Positions 35,548 to 46,253 of a stretch of 64,000 nucleotides of DNA are shown here, in pieces. The position numbers were made by a program, and so were the translations under genes. The notes beneath the pieces were generated by a model. That model worked only from the letters and a program-made list of their open reading frames with translations. It ran no database searches and was not told where the DNA came from. Location of the stretch: the NCBI RefSeq assembly GCF_004342285.1, contig NZ_SMCV01000006.1, forward strand, positions 248,001-312,000, given 5' to 3'. The DNA is from Klebsiella sp. BIGb0138 (GTDB lineage: Bacteria > Pseudomonadota > Gammaproteobacteria > Enterobacterales > Enterobacteriaceae). The number at the start of each line of letters is the position of its first letter. The first letter of the stretch is position 1.

Positions 35548-35677
35548 CCGATTTACCCAACTTTACGCAGCCGAGGTTCTGGCAAAATTCCTCCTGACAG
35601 AGCAATCAATACCTCCTCAAACCTTATTCAACACCAGACGGTTTCGGCCAATTATTCATCTAAAAACCAGGTTTACT

Positions 35678-37828
35678 ATGGATACTAAAAAGCTATTCAA
35701 GCACATACCCTGGGTGATTCTTGGAATCATCGGGGCATTTTGCCTCTCGGTCGTCGCCCTACGCCGCGGTGAGCACGTCAGTGCCCTGTGGATCGTGGTC
35801 GCGTCGGTTTCCGTTTATCTGGTGGCCTATCGCTACTACAGCCTGTACATCGCCCAGAAGGTGATGAAGCTCGACCCCACCCGTGCGACGCCGGCGGTCA
35901 TTAACAACGACGGCCTGAACTACGTCCCGACCAACCGCTACGTGCTGTTCGGCCACCACTTTGCCGCCATTGCCGGCGCAGGTCCGCTGGTCGGCCCGGT
36001 GCTGGCGGCGCAGATGGGCTATCTTCCCGGCACCCTGTGGCTGCTGGCGGGGGTGGTGCTGGCCGGCGCGGTGCAGGACTTTATGGTGCTGTTTATCTCC
36101 TCGCGCCGTAACGGTTCTTCGCTGGGTGAAATGATCAAAGAAGAGATGGGGCCGATACCGGGTTCTATCGCCCTGTTCGGCTGCTTCCTGATTATGATCA
36201 TCATCCTCGCGGTACTGGCGCTGATCGTGGTGAAAGCGCTGGCGGAAAGCCCGTGGGGCGTCTTCACCGTCTGTTCGACCGTGCCGATTGCGCTGTTTAT
36301 GGGGATCTACATGCGCTTCCTGCGCCCCGGCCGCGTGGGTGAAGTGTCGGTTATCGGCATCGTGCTGCTGGTGGCTTCTATTTACTTCGGCGGCGTCATT
36401 GCCCACGACCCGTACTGGGGCCCGGCGCTGACCTTTAAAGACACCACCATCACCTTTACCCTGATCGGCTATGCGTTTATCTCCGCGCTGCTGCCGGTGT
36501 GGCTGATTCTGGCGCCGCGCGACTATCTGGCGACCTTCCTGAAAATCGGCGTTATCGTCGGCCTGGCGCTGGGCATCGTGATCCTCAACCCGGATCTGAA
36601 AATGCCGGCGGTCACCCAGTACATCGACGGTACCGGCCCGCTGTGGAAAGGCGCGCTGTTCCCGTTCCTGTTTATCACCATCGCCTGTGGCGCGGTATCA
36701 GGCTTCCACGCGCTGATCGCCTCCGGTACCACGCCGAAGCTGCTGGCGAACGAAACCGACGCCCGCTTTATCGGCTACGGTGCGATGCTGATGGAGTCCT
36801 TCGTGGCGGTGATGGCGCTGGTCGCAGCTTCTATCATTGAACCGGGCCTCTACTTCGCGATGAACACCCCGCCGGCCGGTCTGGGCATTGTGATGCCGAA
36901 CCTGCACGAAATGGGCGGAGAAAACGCCGCGATGATTGCCGCCCAGTTGAAGGACGTGACTGTCCATGCGGCGGCGACCGTCAGTTCCTGGGGCTTCGTG
37001 ATTTCGCCTGAACAGATCCTGCAAACCGCGAAAGACATCGGTGAACCCTCGGTACTGAACCGCGCGGGCGGCGCGCCGACGCTGGCCGTCGGTATCGCTC
37101 ACGTGTTCCACAAAATCATCCCGATGGCGGATATGGGCTTCTGGTACCACTTCGGTATTCTGTTTGAAGCGCTGTTTATCCTCACCGCGCTGGATGCCGG
37201 TACCCGCGCCGGTCGCTTTATGCTCCAGGATCTGCTGGGTAACTTCGTGCCGTTCCTGAAGAAAACCGACTCGCTGGTGGCCGGGGTGATTGGTACCGCG
37301 GGCTGCGTCGGCCTGTGGGGTTACCTGCTGTATCAAGGGGTGGTCGACCCGCTGGGCGGCGTGAAGAGCCTGTGGCCGCTGTTCGGTATCTCTAACCAGA
37401 TGCTGGCTGCCGTGGCGCTGGTGCTGGGCACCGTGGTGCTGGTCAAAATGCAGCGCACCAAATACATCTGGGTCACGGTGATCCCGGCCGCATGGCTGCT
37501 GCTGTGCACCACCTGGGCGCTGGGTCTGAAACTGTTCAGCACCAACCCACAGATGGAAGGCTTCTTCTTTATGGCTCAGCAGTACAAAGAGAAGATTGCC
37601 GCCGGTGGCGAGCTGAGCGCGCAGCAGATTGCCAACATGAACCATATTGTGGTGAACAACTACACCAACGCCGGACTGAGTATTCTGTTCCTGGTGGTGG
37701 TCTACAGCATCATCTTCTACGGCATCAAAACGTGGCTCAAAGTCCGTAACAATACAGTACGTACCGATAAAGAGACCCCGTATGTGCCGGTGCCGGAAGG
37801 CGGCGTGAAGACCTCGTCACATCATTAA
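35678..37828 (+). CDS. btsT: Pyruvate:H+ symporter BtsT (CstA family)
   Basis: The 716-residue CstA-type carbon-starvation transporter has many membrane helices. The conserved N-terminal block includes [20 protein letters not shown] near residue 85 and [18 protein letters not shown]. coli BtsT imports pyruvate under control of BtsSR, CRP and CsrA. The start at 35678 gives exactly the E. coli length; the frame is open 69 codons further upstream, but that part overlays the CRP and BtsR sites. The yjiX and yjiA genes follow. Confidence 0.94.
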   Translation: MDTKKLFKHIPWVILGIIGAFCLSVVALRRGEHVSALWIVVASVSVYLVAYRYYSLYIAQKVMKLDPTRATPAVINNDGLNYVPTNRYVLFGHHFAAIAGAGPLVGPVLAAQMGYLPGTLWLLAGVVLAGAVQDFMVLFISSRRNGSSLGEMIKEEMGPIPGSIALFGCFLIMIIILAVLALIVVKALAESPWGVFTVCSTVPIALFMGIYMRFLRPGRVGEVSVIGIVLLVASIYFGGVIAHDPYWGPALTFKDTTITFTLIGYAFISALLPVWLILAPRDYLATFLKIGVIVGLALGIVILNPDLKMPAVTQYIDGTGPLWKGALFPFLFITIACGAVSGFHALIASGTTPKLLANETDARFIGYGAMLMESFVAVMALVAASIIEPGLYFAMNTPPAGLGIVMPNLHEMGGENAAMIAAQLKDVTVHAAATVSSWGFVISPEQILQTAKDIGEPSVLNRAGGAPTLAVGIAHVFHKIIPMADMGFWYHFGILFEALFILTALDAGTRAGRFMLQDLLGNFVPFLKKTDSLVAGVIGTAGCVGLWGYLLYQGVVDPLGGVKSLWPLFGISNQMLAAVALVLGTVVLVKMQRTKYIWVTVIPAAWLLLCTTWALGLKLFSTNPQMEGFFFMAQQYKEKIAAGGELSAQQIANMNHIVVNNYTNAGLSILFLVVVYSIIFYGIKTWLKVRNNTVRTDKETPYVPVPEGGVKTSSHH

Positions 37829-37841
37829 TCCGTTCCTGTTC

Positions 37842-37861
37842 AGCCCCGCTTCGGCGGGGCT
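37842..37861 (+). terminator. UUCG-loop hairpin between btsT and yjiX
   Basis: AGCCCCGC-TTCG-GCGGGGCT forms a perfect 8-bp stem with a stable tetraloop. Only a weak T-rich stretch follows, so partial termination between btsT and yjiX is likely. Confidence 0.6.
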
Positions 37862-37923
37862 TGTCAGTGAATGGCCGCCCAAATAACCCGATCGGCGGGC
37901 TCAACACATATCAGGAACGCGTC

Positions 37924-38127
37924 ATGTTTGGTAACTTAGGTCAGGCTAAAAAGTACCTGGGTCAGGCGGCGAAGATGCTGATTGGCATTCCGGACTACGA
38001 CAATTACGTCGAGCATATGCAGACCAACCATCCGGATAAGCCGTACATGACCTATAACGAATTTTTCCGCGAACGCCAGCAGGCCCGCTACGGCGGCGAC
38101 GGTAAAGGCGGCGTACGCTGCTGTTAA
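37924..38127 (+). CDS. yjiX: YbdD/YjiX-family small protein YjiX
   Basis: The 67-residue protein is nearly identical to E. coli YjiX ([20 protein letters not shown], ending RCC). The family always sits beside CstA-type transporters and may help their function; the biochemical role is unknown. The start at 37924 gives the family length; an upstream TTG frame extension is not supported. Confidence 0.93.
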   Translation: MFGNLGQAKKYLGQAAKMLIGIPDYDNYVEHMQTNHPDKPYMTYNEFFRERQQARYGGDGKGGVRCC

Positions 38128-38138
38128 TGGAGGCAAAC

Positions 38139-39095
38139 ATGGCACCGATTGCAGTCACTCTGTTGACCGGTTTTCTTGGCGCAGGCAAAACCACCCTGCT
38201 GCGCCATATTCTCAATGAGCAGCACGGTTTTAAAATTGCCGTCATCGAAAACGAATTTGGCGAAGTCTCCGTTGACGATAAGCTGATTGGCGACCGCGCC
38301 ACGCAGATCAAAACCCTGACCAACGGCTGCATCTGCTGCACCCGCTCCAACGAGCTGGAAGACGCCCTGCTCGATCTGCTCGACAGCCGCGATCGCGGCG
38401 ACATTGCTTTCGACCGGCTGGTGATTGAGTGCACCGGCATGGCCGACCCCGGCCCGATTATTCAGACCTTTTTCTCCCATGAGATTCTCTGCGAACGCTA
38501 TCTGCTGGACGGCGTGATTGCGTTGGTGGATGCGGTTCACGCCGACCAGCAGATGAACCAGTTCACCATCGCCCAGTCGCAGGTGGGCTATGCCGACCGT
38601 ATCCTGCTGACCAAAACCGACGTCGCCGGCAACAGCGAGGCGCTGCGCGGACGGCTGGCGCGCATCAACGCCCGGGCGCCGGTGTATACCGTCGTCCACG
38701 GCGATATCGACCTGAGCCAGCTGTTTAATACCAGCGGCTTTATGCTGGAAGAGAACGTGGTCACTGATAAACCGCGCTTTCACTTTATCGCCGATCGGCA
38801 AAACGACGTCTCGTCTATCGTGGTCGAGCTGGATTACCCGGTCGATATCAGCGAGGTGTCGCGGGTCATGGAAAACCTGCTGCTCTCATTCGCCGGGCAG
38901 CTGATGCGCTACAAAGGAATGCTGTGGATCGACGGCGAACCGAACCGCCTGCTGTTCCAGGGCGTCCAGCGCTTATACAGCGCCGACTGGGACCGCCCGT
39001 GGGGCGACGAGGCCCCGCACAGCACGCTGGTGTTTATCGGCATTAACCTGCCGGAAGAGGAGATCCGCGCGGCGTTCGCCGGATTGCGGAAGTAA
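38139..39095 (+). CDS. yjiA: Zinc-binding G3E (COG0523) GTPase YjiA
   Basis: The 318-residue P-loop GTPase is of the CobW/COG0523 group. Walker A is GFLGAGKTTLL at residue 10, the metal-binding CxCC is in TNGCICC near 65, and the guanine-specificity motif is LLTKTD near 153. E. coli YjiA binds Zn, Co and Ni; family members are metal chaperones or insertases. GGAGGCAAAC precedes the start. It ends the btsT-yjiX-yjiA cluster. Its client protein is unknown. Confidence 0.94.
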   Translation: MAPIAVTLLTGFLGAGKTTLLRHILNEQHGFKIAVIENEFGEVSVDDKLIGDRATQIKTLTNGCICCTRSNELEDALLDLLDSRDRGDIAFDRLVIECTGMADPGPIIQTFFSHEILCERYLLDGVIALVDAVHADQQMNQFTIAQSQVGYADRILLTKTDVAGNSEALRGRLARINARAPVYTVVHGDIDLSQLFNTSGFMLEENVVTDKPRFHFIADRQNDVSSIVVELDYPVDISEVSRVMENLLLSFAGQLMRYKGMLWIDGEPNRLLFQGVQRLYSADWDRPWGDEAPHSTLVFIGINLPEEEIRAAFAGLRK

Positions 39096-39575
39096 CGGTT
39101 CGAACGTTCCCTCTTCCTGGGGGAGAGGGACAAAGCGAAGGCATCAGGCGCTATATCGTTCCTTCCATGTATCACGAGAGATAACGTTTCCTTCGGTGTA
39201 CTTTCAGACGATCGCTTCATAGCGCAATTCGAGCGTTTCTCTTAAGGCATTAGAGTCATTTTTAATCACAGAAATGTAAATTTAAGTTTTTGCTTGTTAC
39301 TATAGAAACATTTTCGGAAATTATTAGAAAGCGAATAAGTTCAGCTCCAATCAATATCTCCCGCCCCGTTCAATTGCTGTTTAGGCAAAAAATTAAACTT
39401 ACCCTAAACGGCAAAACGTTAATCATTGACGCAGCGACAAGGTAACCAATTCACAACATCAAAAGAGCGTTTTAATAACATTTTCGGCATAAAACCTCGA
39501 CCCATATCAAATTTGCAGTCGTAAATATCACCTGTTAGGGTGTCCTCAGATTAATTTGATGACGAGGCATAAACC
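39096..39575. other. 480-bp intergenic region after yjiA
   Basis: No gene of useful length is visible. A hairpin TCCCTCT/AGAGGGA at 39108-39130 probably ends the yjiA transcript. The rest is AT-rich, in contrast with flanking genes, and includes two copies of AACATTTTCGG (near 39307 and 39478). It must hold the promoter of the YfaZ-like gene. Confidence 0.6.
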
Positions 39576-40121
39576 ATGAAAAAGCTCAATATCCTTATCC
39601 TTTCTGCGCTGACCGCGGTTTCCGGCTCCGCAATGGCGATGGGCTTTACCGTCGAGCAGGGGAAAAACTTTACCAACCTCAATATGGAACTGGGTAAATC
39701 CTCCTCCGGTCTTTATGCCGAAAGCAACTGGCTCAAAAATACCGACGACGGTACCCAGACCGGCGGCGTTGGCGCGGGTTATAACCTGGAAGTTGGCCCG
39801 GTAATGCTGAATGCCGGCGCGAAAGCCATCTACCTTGGGCCGAAAAAAGGCGATAACGGCGTGGCGTTCCCAATCGGCGGCGGCGTTAACGTTGCGCTGA
39901 CCGACAGCATCCACGTATTCGGTGAAGGTTATGCCGCGCCCGAAGGCCTGAACAACAGCGTGAAAAACTACGTTGAAGCCAACGGCGGCGTGAGCTGGAC
40001 TCCGATTACCCCGGTGACGCTGAAAGTAGGCTACCGTCACGTGAGCGTCGACGGGAAAGACGGTCGTCCGAACCACACCCTGATTGACGGCGCCTATATT
40101 GGCGGTGGGGTCACCTTCTGA
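39576..40121 (+). CDS. YfaZ-family outer-membrane beta-barrel protein
   Basis: The 181-residue protein has a signal peptide ending SGSAMA and a mature part of alternating amphipathic strands rich in Gly, Asn and Tyr, ending with aromatic Phe (GGGVTF), the outer-membrane insertion signal. Blocks such as GYRHVSVDGKDGRPNHTLIDGAYIGGG match YfaZ-type porin-like proteins. What it transports is unknown. It is monocistronic, with a strong terminator immediately after. Confidence 0.8.
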   Translation: MKKLNILILSALTAVSGSAMAMGFTVEQGKNFTNLNMELGKSSSGLYAESNWLKNTDDGTQTGGVGAGYNLEVGPVMLNAGAKAIYLGPKKGDNGVAFPIGGGVNVALTDSIHVFGEGYAAPEGLNNSVKNYVEANGGVSWTPITPVTLKVGYRHVSVDGKDGRPNHTLIDGAYIGGGVTF

Positions 40122-40136
40122 CAACCTCGATAACAG

Positions 40137-40167
40137 TAAAAAAACCTGCCGGGTGGCAGGTTTTTTC
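40137..40167. terminator. Bidirectional rho-independent terminator
   Basis: AAAACCTGCC-GGGT-GGCAGGTTTT is followed by a T tract, and an A tract precedes it on the other side. It serves both the YfaZ-like gene and the convergent dehydrogenase gene. Confidence 0.9.
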
Positions 40168-40183
40168 TTTTAGCGTTCTGAGC

Positions 40184-41554
40184 TTACCGGCGAATGACTA
40201 CCAGCTTCTGGTTCACAAACTCTTTAATCCCCAGATCCGACAGCTCGCGGCCAAAACCGGAGCGCTTCACGCCGCCGAACGGCAGCTCCGGCGCGGTATC
40301 GGTCAGCCAGTTGATATAGACCATCCCGGTTTCGATCCGCGACGCCATCCGCTTCGCCCGTTCGATATCCTGGCTGAAGATCGCCCCGCCGAGACCATAG
40401 TGTGAATCGTTCGCCAGTTTCACCGCCTCGTCGTCGTCCTTCACCACGTAGATTTGCGCCACCGGGCCGAAGAACTCCTCAAAGTATGCCGGGTTTTCGC
40501 GCGTGATGCCGGTCAGAATGGTCGGTTCAAAGAAGTTGCCCTCCCCCTGCGCCGCTTTGCCGCCGAAGTGCAGCTTCGCACCGTTTTTCACCGCCTCGTT
40601 GACCTGTGTAGTCAGCGTCGCGAGCGCGTCTTTAGAAGACAGCGGCCCGAGAGTGGTGCTTTCGTCCAGCGGATCGCCCATTTTCACCTGCTTAAACGCC
40701 TCGGTAAATTGGCTGAGGAAGGTATCGGCGATTTTCTCATGCAGGATAAAACGCTTGGCGGCGGTGCAGACCTGCCCGGCGTTGTTCAGTCGCGCCTGCA
40801 CGCCGGTTTTCACCGCCTTTTCGAGGCTGGCATCATCCAGCACGATGAACACGTCGTTCCCACCCAGCTCAAGGGTCGATTTTTTGAGGTGCTTCGCCGC
40901 CTGCGCCGCCACTACGCTCCCCGCTTTTTCAGAGCCGGTCAGCGCCGCGCCCTGGACACGATCGTCGGCGATAATCTTCGCCACCTGATCCTGGGAGATA
41001 AACAGATTGGTCCACGCGCCTTCCGGTGCCCCCGCCTCGCGCACCAGATGGGCAAAGGTCTCTGCGCAGTGCGGAACGATGCTGGCATGTTTGGCGATCA
41101 CCGGATTACCCGCTGCCAGATTCGGCGCCAGTACCCGCATCAGCTGATAGTAAGGGAAGTTCCACGGCTCCACCGCCATCAGCACGCCGATGGGATGGTG
41201 CTCAACCCAGGCTTCGCCGAGGTCAGATTGATACTTCACCGGAGCGAGAAACTGTCGCGCGTTATCGGCGTAGTAGCGAGCGATTTGCGCGCAGAGTTTC
41301 ACCTCGCCGCGGCTTTGCGCAATCAGTTTCCCCATCTCCTGGCTGGCAATTTTCGCCAGTTCTTCGGCCCGGCTGTCGATCAGATCCGCCAGCTTGTGCA
41401 GGATCGGTAAGCGCTGTCCGATATCGCCCTTCGACCAGGCGGAATGGTAGAGCGCATCCGCCCGTTGCAGCGCCGCTTCCACGTCCGCATCGCTGTGCGG
41501 GGCGTACTCTTTAATCAACTGATTATTTGCAGGATTCACCGTCTGGTAAGCCAT
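40184..41554 (-). CDS. sad: NAD(P)-dependent succinate-semialdehyde-type dehydrogenase (Sad/YneI-like)
   Basis: The 456-residue aldehyde dehydrogenase is of the short GabD1/Sad group. The catalytic Glu is in LELGGNDVFI near residue 230 and the Cys in NNAGQVCTAAKRF near 264. The start at 41554 follows AAGGAG; ten more codons upstream lack a ribosome site. Sad oxidises succinate semialdehyde to succinate, the C4 product of the hpa pathway a few kb away, though it is not in that operon. The divergent AraC gene may regulate it. The substrate is inferred from family. Confidence 0.82.
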   Translation of the reverse strand: MAYQTVNPANNQLIKEYAPHSDADVEAALQRADALYHSAWSKGDIGQRLPILHKLADLIDSRAEELAKIASQEMGKLIAQSRGEVKLCAQIARYYADNARQFLAPVKYQSDLGEAWVEHHPIGVLMAVEPWNFPYYQLMRVLAPNLAAGNPVIAKHASIVPHCAETFAHLVREAGAPEGAWTNLFISQDQVAKIIADDRVQGAALTGSEKAGSVVAAQAAKHLKKSTLELGGNDVFIVLDDASLEKAVKTGVQARLNNAGQVCTAAKRFILHEKIADTFLSQFTEAFKQVKMGDPLDESTTLGPLSSKDALATLTTQVNEAVKNGAKLHFGGKAAQGEGNFFEPTILTGITRENPAYFEEFFGPVAQIYVVKDDDEAVKLANDSHYGLGGAIFSQDIERAKRMASRIETGMVYINWLTDTAPELPFGGVKRSGFGRELSDLGIKEFVNQKLVVIRR

Positions 41555-41768
41555 ATCGTATGTCTCCTTGTTATCGCTAATCATGTAGTCATAAATACTA
41601 CTCAGGCTATTAAGGGTAGTAGAGATAGCTAATCATGCGGGTAAAGTTAGGTATATACGGAGGATTCCGTACTGGGGGTCGCCGCCGACGGCGCGCGCCT
41701 CATCCCGCAGACAGGCCCGGACGGGCGTGTTATAAAACCCAACTATCCCCTCAGCAAAGGAGCAGGCC

Positions 41769-42584
41769 GTGAGCCGCACGCGTGATATCCCGCAGACCTT
41801 CTGGCGCGATGAAACTCTCCCCTGGCTGGAGCTGCGCAGCACCTGGCAAAGCCGCCAGTCCTATAAACGACACCGTCACCCGCAGCTGTCGCTGGGGGCC
41901 ATTGTCGCCGGGGAAACCTGCTGTGTTTGCGACGGGCAGGAGTATCTCCTGCAGCCGGGCGATCTGATTGTCATCCCGGCGCAAATGCCGCACAGCTGTA
42001 ACCCGCGCAGCGGGCAGCCGCGAAGCTACCATATGCTCTACCTCGATATGAGCTGGTGCCTGCAGCAGCTGCCGCAGATGCCTCGCCATGCGCAGCTGAC
42101 CGTGGCGCAGCCGGTGATTCGCCATCGCCAACTTTTCGCGCAATATCAGCAGATTGTGGCGTTAATGGCGCAGCAGCAAACGGCCGCTCTGCCAGCCAGG
42201 GTGGCGCAGTTACTTCAGGCGCTGCCGCTGCAGGCCGCCGCGGAAACGCCTCTGCGCGCCATCAGCTCCCAGCTCTACCAGCGCCTGGCGGCGGACCTGC
42301 TGGCGCCCCCCTCGCTCGACGCGCTGGCCCACGAGTTCGCCCTGCGTAAAGAGACGCTGATTCGCACCTTTAAGCAGGACACCGGCCTGACCCCCGCCAG
42401 CTTTATGAATATGGCGCGTATCGAATTCGCCAAAACGCGCCTGCGCGCCGGGGATGAGATTGCCGATGTCGGCTACCAGGCGGGTTTTGCCGACCAGAGC
42501 CACTTCCATAAAACCTTCGTCAGCTATACCGCCGCCACGCCGCGCCAGTACGCGCTTGGCCGATCAATATCAGACAATAATTAG
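41769..42584 (+). CDS. AraC-family transcription regulator
   Basis: The 271-residue regulator has an N-terminal cupin sensor (RHRHPQLSLGAIVAGE through LLQPGDLIVIPAQMPHSCNP) and a C-terminal AraC domain (GDEIADVGYQAGFADQSHFHKTF). It starts at a GTG after AAGGAGCAGGCC. Similar regulators sit beside LysE-type exporters, and one follows 46 bp downstream, so it probably controls that exporter; the divergent dehydrogenase is another possible target. The effector is unknown. Confidence 0.85.
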   Translation: MSRTRDIPQTFWRDETLPWLELRSTWQSRQSYKRHRHPQLSLGAIVAGETCCVCDGQEYLLQPGDLIVIPAQMPHSCNPRSGQPRSYHMLYLDMSWCLQQLPQMPRHAQLTVAQPVIRHRQLFAQYQQIVALMAQQQTAALPARVAQLLQALPLQAAAETPLRAISSQLYQRLAADLLAPPSLDALAHEFALRKETLIRTFKQDTGLTPASFMNMARIEFAKTRLRAGDEIADVGYQAGFADQSHFHKTFVSYTAATPRQYALGRSISDNN

Positions 42585-42630
42585 CGCTCCGGCTGCCGTA
42601 GCCTGACTTCAGGTTACTTCAGAGGTCGCT

Positions 42631-43293
42631 ATGGACATGTTTTCCCCGCTTTTTCCGCCCGCTTTCCCGGCGCTGGCGCTTTCCCACTTCGTCGCCCTGC
42701 TCAGTCCCGGGCCGGATTTCTTTTTACTGATTGGCTACGCCATCCGCTATCGCCTGCGCGGCAGCGGCGGCCTGTGTCTCGGGATTGCCGCCGGCAACGG
42801 GCTGTACATCCTGCTGGCGATTATCGGCTGGGGCGTGCTGCGCCAGGCGCCGCTGCTGTTTACCCTGGTCGAGCTGCTGGGGGCGGCGTATCTGCTGTGG
42901 ATTGGCAGTCGGCTGCTGCAAAGTCGCCCGTCGGCGCTGGACTGGCACACAACCCCTGGCGCACGGCCCGGGCTGGCTAAACAGCTGCTGCTGGGGCTCG
43001 GCTCTTCGTTGCTCAATCCGAAAAACGCGCTGTTTTATCTGGCGCTGATGACTTCGATGCTCGGCCCCGACGTTACCCTGCTGCAGCAGGCAACCTGCGG
43101 CATCTGGATGGTCAGCGTGGTGCTGGTATGGGATCTGTTGCTGGTCTCGCTGATCGCGCTTGCCCCGGTTCAGCGCCGCCTCTCCGGTATGATCTGGCGC
43201 GTTGAGCGGGCGGCGGGGGCGGTGCTAATGGGATTCGGCCTGTGGATCGTGTGGCAGTTTTTGCACGAGTCCGCCGTCAGGTTATATGCTTAA
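42631..43293 (+). CDS. LysE/RhtB-family amino-acid exporter
   Basis: The 220-residue inner-membrane protein has six helices and the LysE-family signature [37 protein letters not shown] at residues 20-56 and [14 protein letters not shown]. It exports an amino acid or derivative; the specificity is not evident. It likely belongs to the AraC regulator's unit and overlaps the start of yjiN by 8 bp. Confidence 0.87.
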   Translation: MDMFSPLFPPAFPALALSHFVALLSPGPDFFLLIGYAIRYRLRGSGGLCLGIAAGNGLYILLAIIGWGVLRQAPLLFTLVELLGAAYLLWIGSRLLQSRPSALDWHTTPGARPGLAKQLLLGLGSSLLNPKNALFYLALMTSMLGPDVTLLQQATCGIWMVSVVLVWDLLLVSLIALAPVQRRLSGMIWRVERAAGAVLMGFGLWIVWQFLHESAVRLYA

Positions 43294-44578
43294 GCCTATG
43301 GAAAAACTTGCTGAACTGAAACGCGCCAAACTGCTGGCGCTGTCGCTGCTGCTGATTGCAGTCGCCATCTTTATCACCACCCTGCTGCTGCCGCCGACGC
43401 CATGGGTCAGCGCGCTGAAGGCCATTTCCGAAGCGGCGATGGTCGGCGCGCTGGCCGACTGGTTCGCGGTGGTGGCGTTGTTTCGCCGTATTCCGCTGCC
43501 GTTTATCTCCCGACATACGGCGATTATTCCCCGTAATAAAGACCGGATCGCCGATAATCTCGGCTATTTCGTGCAGGAGAAATTCCTCGACACCCCCTCG
43601 CTGGTGGCGCTCATCCGCCGCTATGAACCCGCGCTGATGCTCGGCAACTGGTTCAGCCAGCCGGCCAACGCCCAGCGGGTGGGTCACCATCTGCTGCAGG
43701 TGATGAGCGGCTTTCTCGAGCTCACCGACGACGCCCGCATTCAGCGCCTGCTGCGCCGGGCGGTACACAAGGCGATTGATAAGGTCGACCTGACGCAGAC
43801 CAGCGCCATGATGCTGGAGGGATTAACCCGCAACAATCGCCACCAGAAGCTGCTGGACTCGCTGATTACCCAGCTGATCGCCCTGTTGCAGCGCGATAGC
43901 TCACGCGCGTTCATCGCCCGCGGGATTGTCCGCTGGCTGGAGACCGAACACCCGCTGAAGGCCAAAATCCTGCCCACCGAATGGCTGGGCGAGCACAGCG
44001 CCGATATGGTCACCGATGCGGTCAATACCCTGCTCGACGAGGTGACCCAGGATCGCAGCCATCAGATCCGCCAGGCGTTCGATCGCGCAACCCTAAAACT
44101 GATCGACAGCCTGAAATCCGATCCGCTGCTGGCCGAAAAAGCGGAGAACATGAAGGCGTATCTGAAAAACGATGAAACCTTCAACCGCTACCTTGGCGAG
44201 GTGTGGGCCGACCTGCGGACGTGGATTAAAAACGACGTCACCCACGATGATTCGCGGATTAAACAGCGTATTGCCGACGCCGGACAGTGGTTTGGCGAGA
44301 CCTTGCTCCATGATGATGCGCTGCGCGAGTCGCTGAACGAGCACCTTGAGCAGGCGGCCCACCGGGTGGCGCCGGAGTTTGCCGCCTTCCTGACCCGCCA
44401 TATCAGCGATACGGTTAAAAGCTGGGACGCGCGGGATATGTCGCGGCAAATCGAACTGAACATCGGTAAAGACCTGCAGTTTATCCGCATCAACGGCACT
44501 CTGGTCGGCGGCAGCATCGGCCTGCTGCTGTGGCTGTTATCGCAAATTCCGACGCTGCTGCATCTTAAGATTGGCTGA
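43286..44578 (+). CDS. yjiN: DUF445 inner-membrane protein YjiN
   Basis: The 430-residue protein strongly resembles E. coli YjiN ([51 protein letters not shown]; near the end [20 protein letters not shown]). One helix lies at each end with a long, probably cytoplasmic helical middle. The DUF445 function is unknown. It overlaps the exporter gene, implying coupled translation. Confidence 0.92.
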   Translation: MLKPMEKLAELKRAKLLALSLLLIAVAIFITTLLLPPTPWVSALKAISEAAMVGALADWFAVVALFRRIPLPFISRHTAIIPRNKDRIADNLGYFVQEKFLDTPSLVALIRRYEPALMLGNWFSQPANAQRVGHHLLQVMSGFLELTDDARIQRLLRRAVHKAIDKVDLTQTSAMMLEGLTRNNRHQKLLDSLITQLIALLQRDSSRAFIARGIVRWLETEHPLKAKILPTEWLGEHSADMVTDAVNTLLDEVTQDRSHQIRQAFDRATLKLIDSLKSDPLLAEKAENMKAYLKNDETFNRYLGEVWADLRTWIKNDVTHDDSRIKQRIADAGQWFGETLLHDDALRESLNEHLEQAAHRVAPEFAAFLTRHISDTVKSWDARDMSRQIELNIGKDLQFIRINGTLVGGSIGLLLWLLSQIPTLLHLKIG

Positions 44579-44634
44579 AAATGGTAGCATCACAACGCTT
44601 CCGGCGATAAATACCCGATAAGGAGGGGCAGACT

Positions 44635-45879
44635 ATGCGATGGATATCGCGACTATTTGCTCGTCATTCCGCTACGCTTGTCTTTCCCATAGCGTTGATT
44701 CTCTATGATTTTTCCGCCTATCTGACCACCGACCTTATCCAGCCCGGGATCATCCACGTGGTGCGCGATTTCAACGCCGACGTGGCGCTGGCGCCGGCCT
44801 CGGTCAGCCTGTATATGGCCGGCGGTATGGCCCTGCAGTGGCTGCTGGGACCGCTCTCAGACCGTATCGGCCGTCGGCCGGTACTGCTTGCCGGAGCGCT
44901 GCTCTTCACCCTCGCCTGTCTCGCGACGATGTTGACCACCTCCATGACGCAGTTCCTCGTCGCGCGCTTCGTTCAGGGCACCAGCATCTGTTTCATCGCC
45001 ACGGTCGGCTACGTCACCGTGCAGGAGGCCTTTGATGAGAAAAGATCGATTAAGCTGATGGCGGTGATCACCTCGATCGTCCTGGTGGCGCCGATCGTCG
45101 GCCCGCTTTCCGGCGCGGCGCTGATGCACTTCGTCCACTGGAAAGCGCTGTTCGGGATTATCGCCGCGATGGGGTTTATCGCCTGGCTGGGGCTGCTGCT
45201 GAACATGCCGGAAACGGTGCGCCGCGGCGACGTGCCCTTCAGCGCCGGTAGCGTGGTTCGTGACTTCCGCGACGTCTTTCGCGACCGGATCTTTTTGTCC
45301 GGCGCCGCCACGCTCTCGCTGAGCTATATCCCGCTGATGAGCTGGGTGGCGGTCTCGCCGGTTATCTTAATGGATGACGGCGGGCTCAGCAGCGGCGAAT
45401 TCGCCTGGGTCCAGGTGCCGGTCTTCAGCGCGGTGATTATCGCCAACCTGTCAGTAGCGCGCTGGGTGCAGGACCCCACGCGCCCGCGCTTCGTCCTGAG
45501 CGCGCTGCCCCTCCAGGCCATCGGGCTGGCGCTGCTGATTTTCGGCAACCTGGCGTGGCCGCACGTTTGGCTATGGTCGGTGCTGGGGACCTGCTTCTAC
45601 TCTTTCGGCATCGGGCTGATTTTCCCGACGCTGTTCCGCTTTACCCTGTTTTCCAACGATCTGCCGAAAGGCACCGTCTCCGCGTCGCTGAATATAGTGA
45701 TCCTCAGCGTCAGCGCGCTGGCCATTGAGGGGGCGCGCTGGCTATGGTTTCACGGCGGCAGATTGCCGTTCCACATGCTGGCGGTGGTCGCCGGGATCGC
45801 GGCCTCCTGCTGCCTGGTCGGGTTACTGCACAACCTGCGCCAACGTTCAGAAGCGGCCATCGAAGCCCGGCAATCCTGA
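44635..45879 (+). CDS. mdtM: Multidrug efflux MFS transporter MdtM
   Basis: The 414-residue MFS drug:H+ antiporter has twelve helices and sequence very like E. coli MdtM ([43 protein letters not shown], the motif A loop; [16 protein letters not shown]). In E. coli MdtM exports chloramphenicol, quaternary ammonium compounds and bile salts and contributes to alkaline tolerance. AAGGAGGGGCAG precedes the start. It follows yjiN as in E. coli. Confidence 0.93.
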   Translation: MRWISRLFARHSATLVFPIALILYDFSAYLTTDLIQPGIIHVVRDFNADVALAPASVSLYMAGGMALQWLLGPLSDRIGRRPVLLAGALLFTLACLATMLTTSMTQFLVARFVQGTSICFIATVGYVTVQEAFDEKRSIKLMAVITSIVLVAPIVGPLSGAALMHFVHWKALFGIIAAMGFIAWLGLLLNMPETVRRGDVPFSAGSVVRDFRDVFRDRIFLSGAATLSLSYIPLMSWVAVSPVILMDDGGLSSGEFAWVQVPVFSAVIIANLSVARWVQDPTRPRFVLSALPLQAIGLALLIFGNLAWPHVWLWSVLGTCFYSFGIGLIFPTLFRFTLFSNDLPKGTVSASLNIVILSVSALAIEGARWLWFHGGRLPFHMLAVVAGIAASCCLVGLLHNLRQRSEAAIEARQS

Positions 45880-45916
45880 TAACCTTAGCGTATAACCCCA
45901 CAGAGAAAGAGCAAAG

Positions 45917-46156
45917 ATGAGCGATATTGAACTCAGCCCGGCGCAGCGCGACCTGCTACGCGAGAAGCTAAGCACATACTGTGAAACCCATTTCGACCTT
46001 GAGCTGGAGCAGTTCGACGCCGAGTTTTTTGTCGACTTTATCGCCAAAGAGCTGGGGCCGCTGTTTTACAACGCCGGCATCGAAGAGGCCATCCGGACCC
46101 ATCTCGCCTGGAGCGAGCGGATTCAGGAAGAGATGGATTTGAAAAAAGTCTATTAG
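45917..46156 (+). CDS. DUF2164-family small protein
   Basis: The 79-residue acidic protein begins SDIELSPAQRDLLREKLSTY and includes FDAEFFVDFIAKELGPLFYNAG, characteristic of DUF2164. No signal peptide or membrane segment is seen; it is presumably cytoplasmic. Function is unknown. It lies 37 bp after mdtM and may share its transcript. Confidence 0.83.
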   Translation: MSDIELSPAQRDLLREKLSTYCETHFDLELEQFDAEFFVDFIAKELGPLFYNAGIEEAIRTHLAWSERIQEEMDLKKVY

Positions 46157-46253
46157 GTCGGTTAACGCCCGCAGGAGATCAATAAACACACACTTATGGC
46201 ATGGTTATAATGCAGATTCTTGCATCATCTCCCGTGTACGGGGAAGGAAAACC

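Noticed and set aside
35471-35677. N-terminal extension of btsT to an ATG at 35471
   Set aside because: It would add 69 residues not found in BtsT and overlay the CRP and BtsR-like sites; the ATG at 35678 gives the exact family length.
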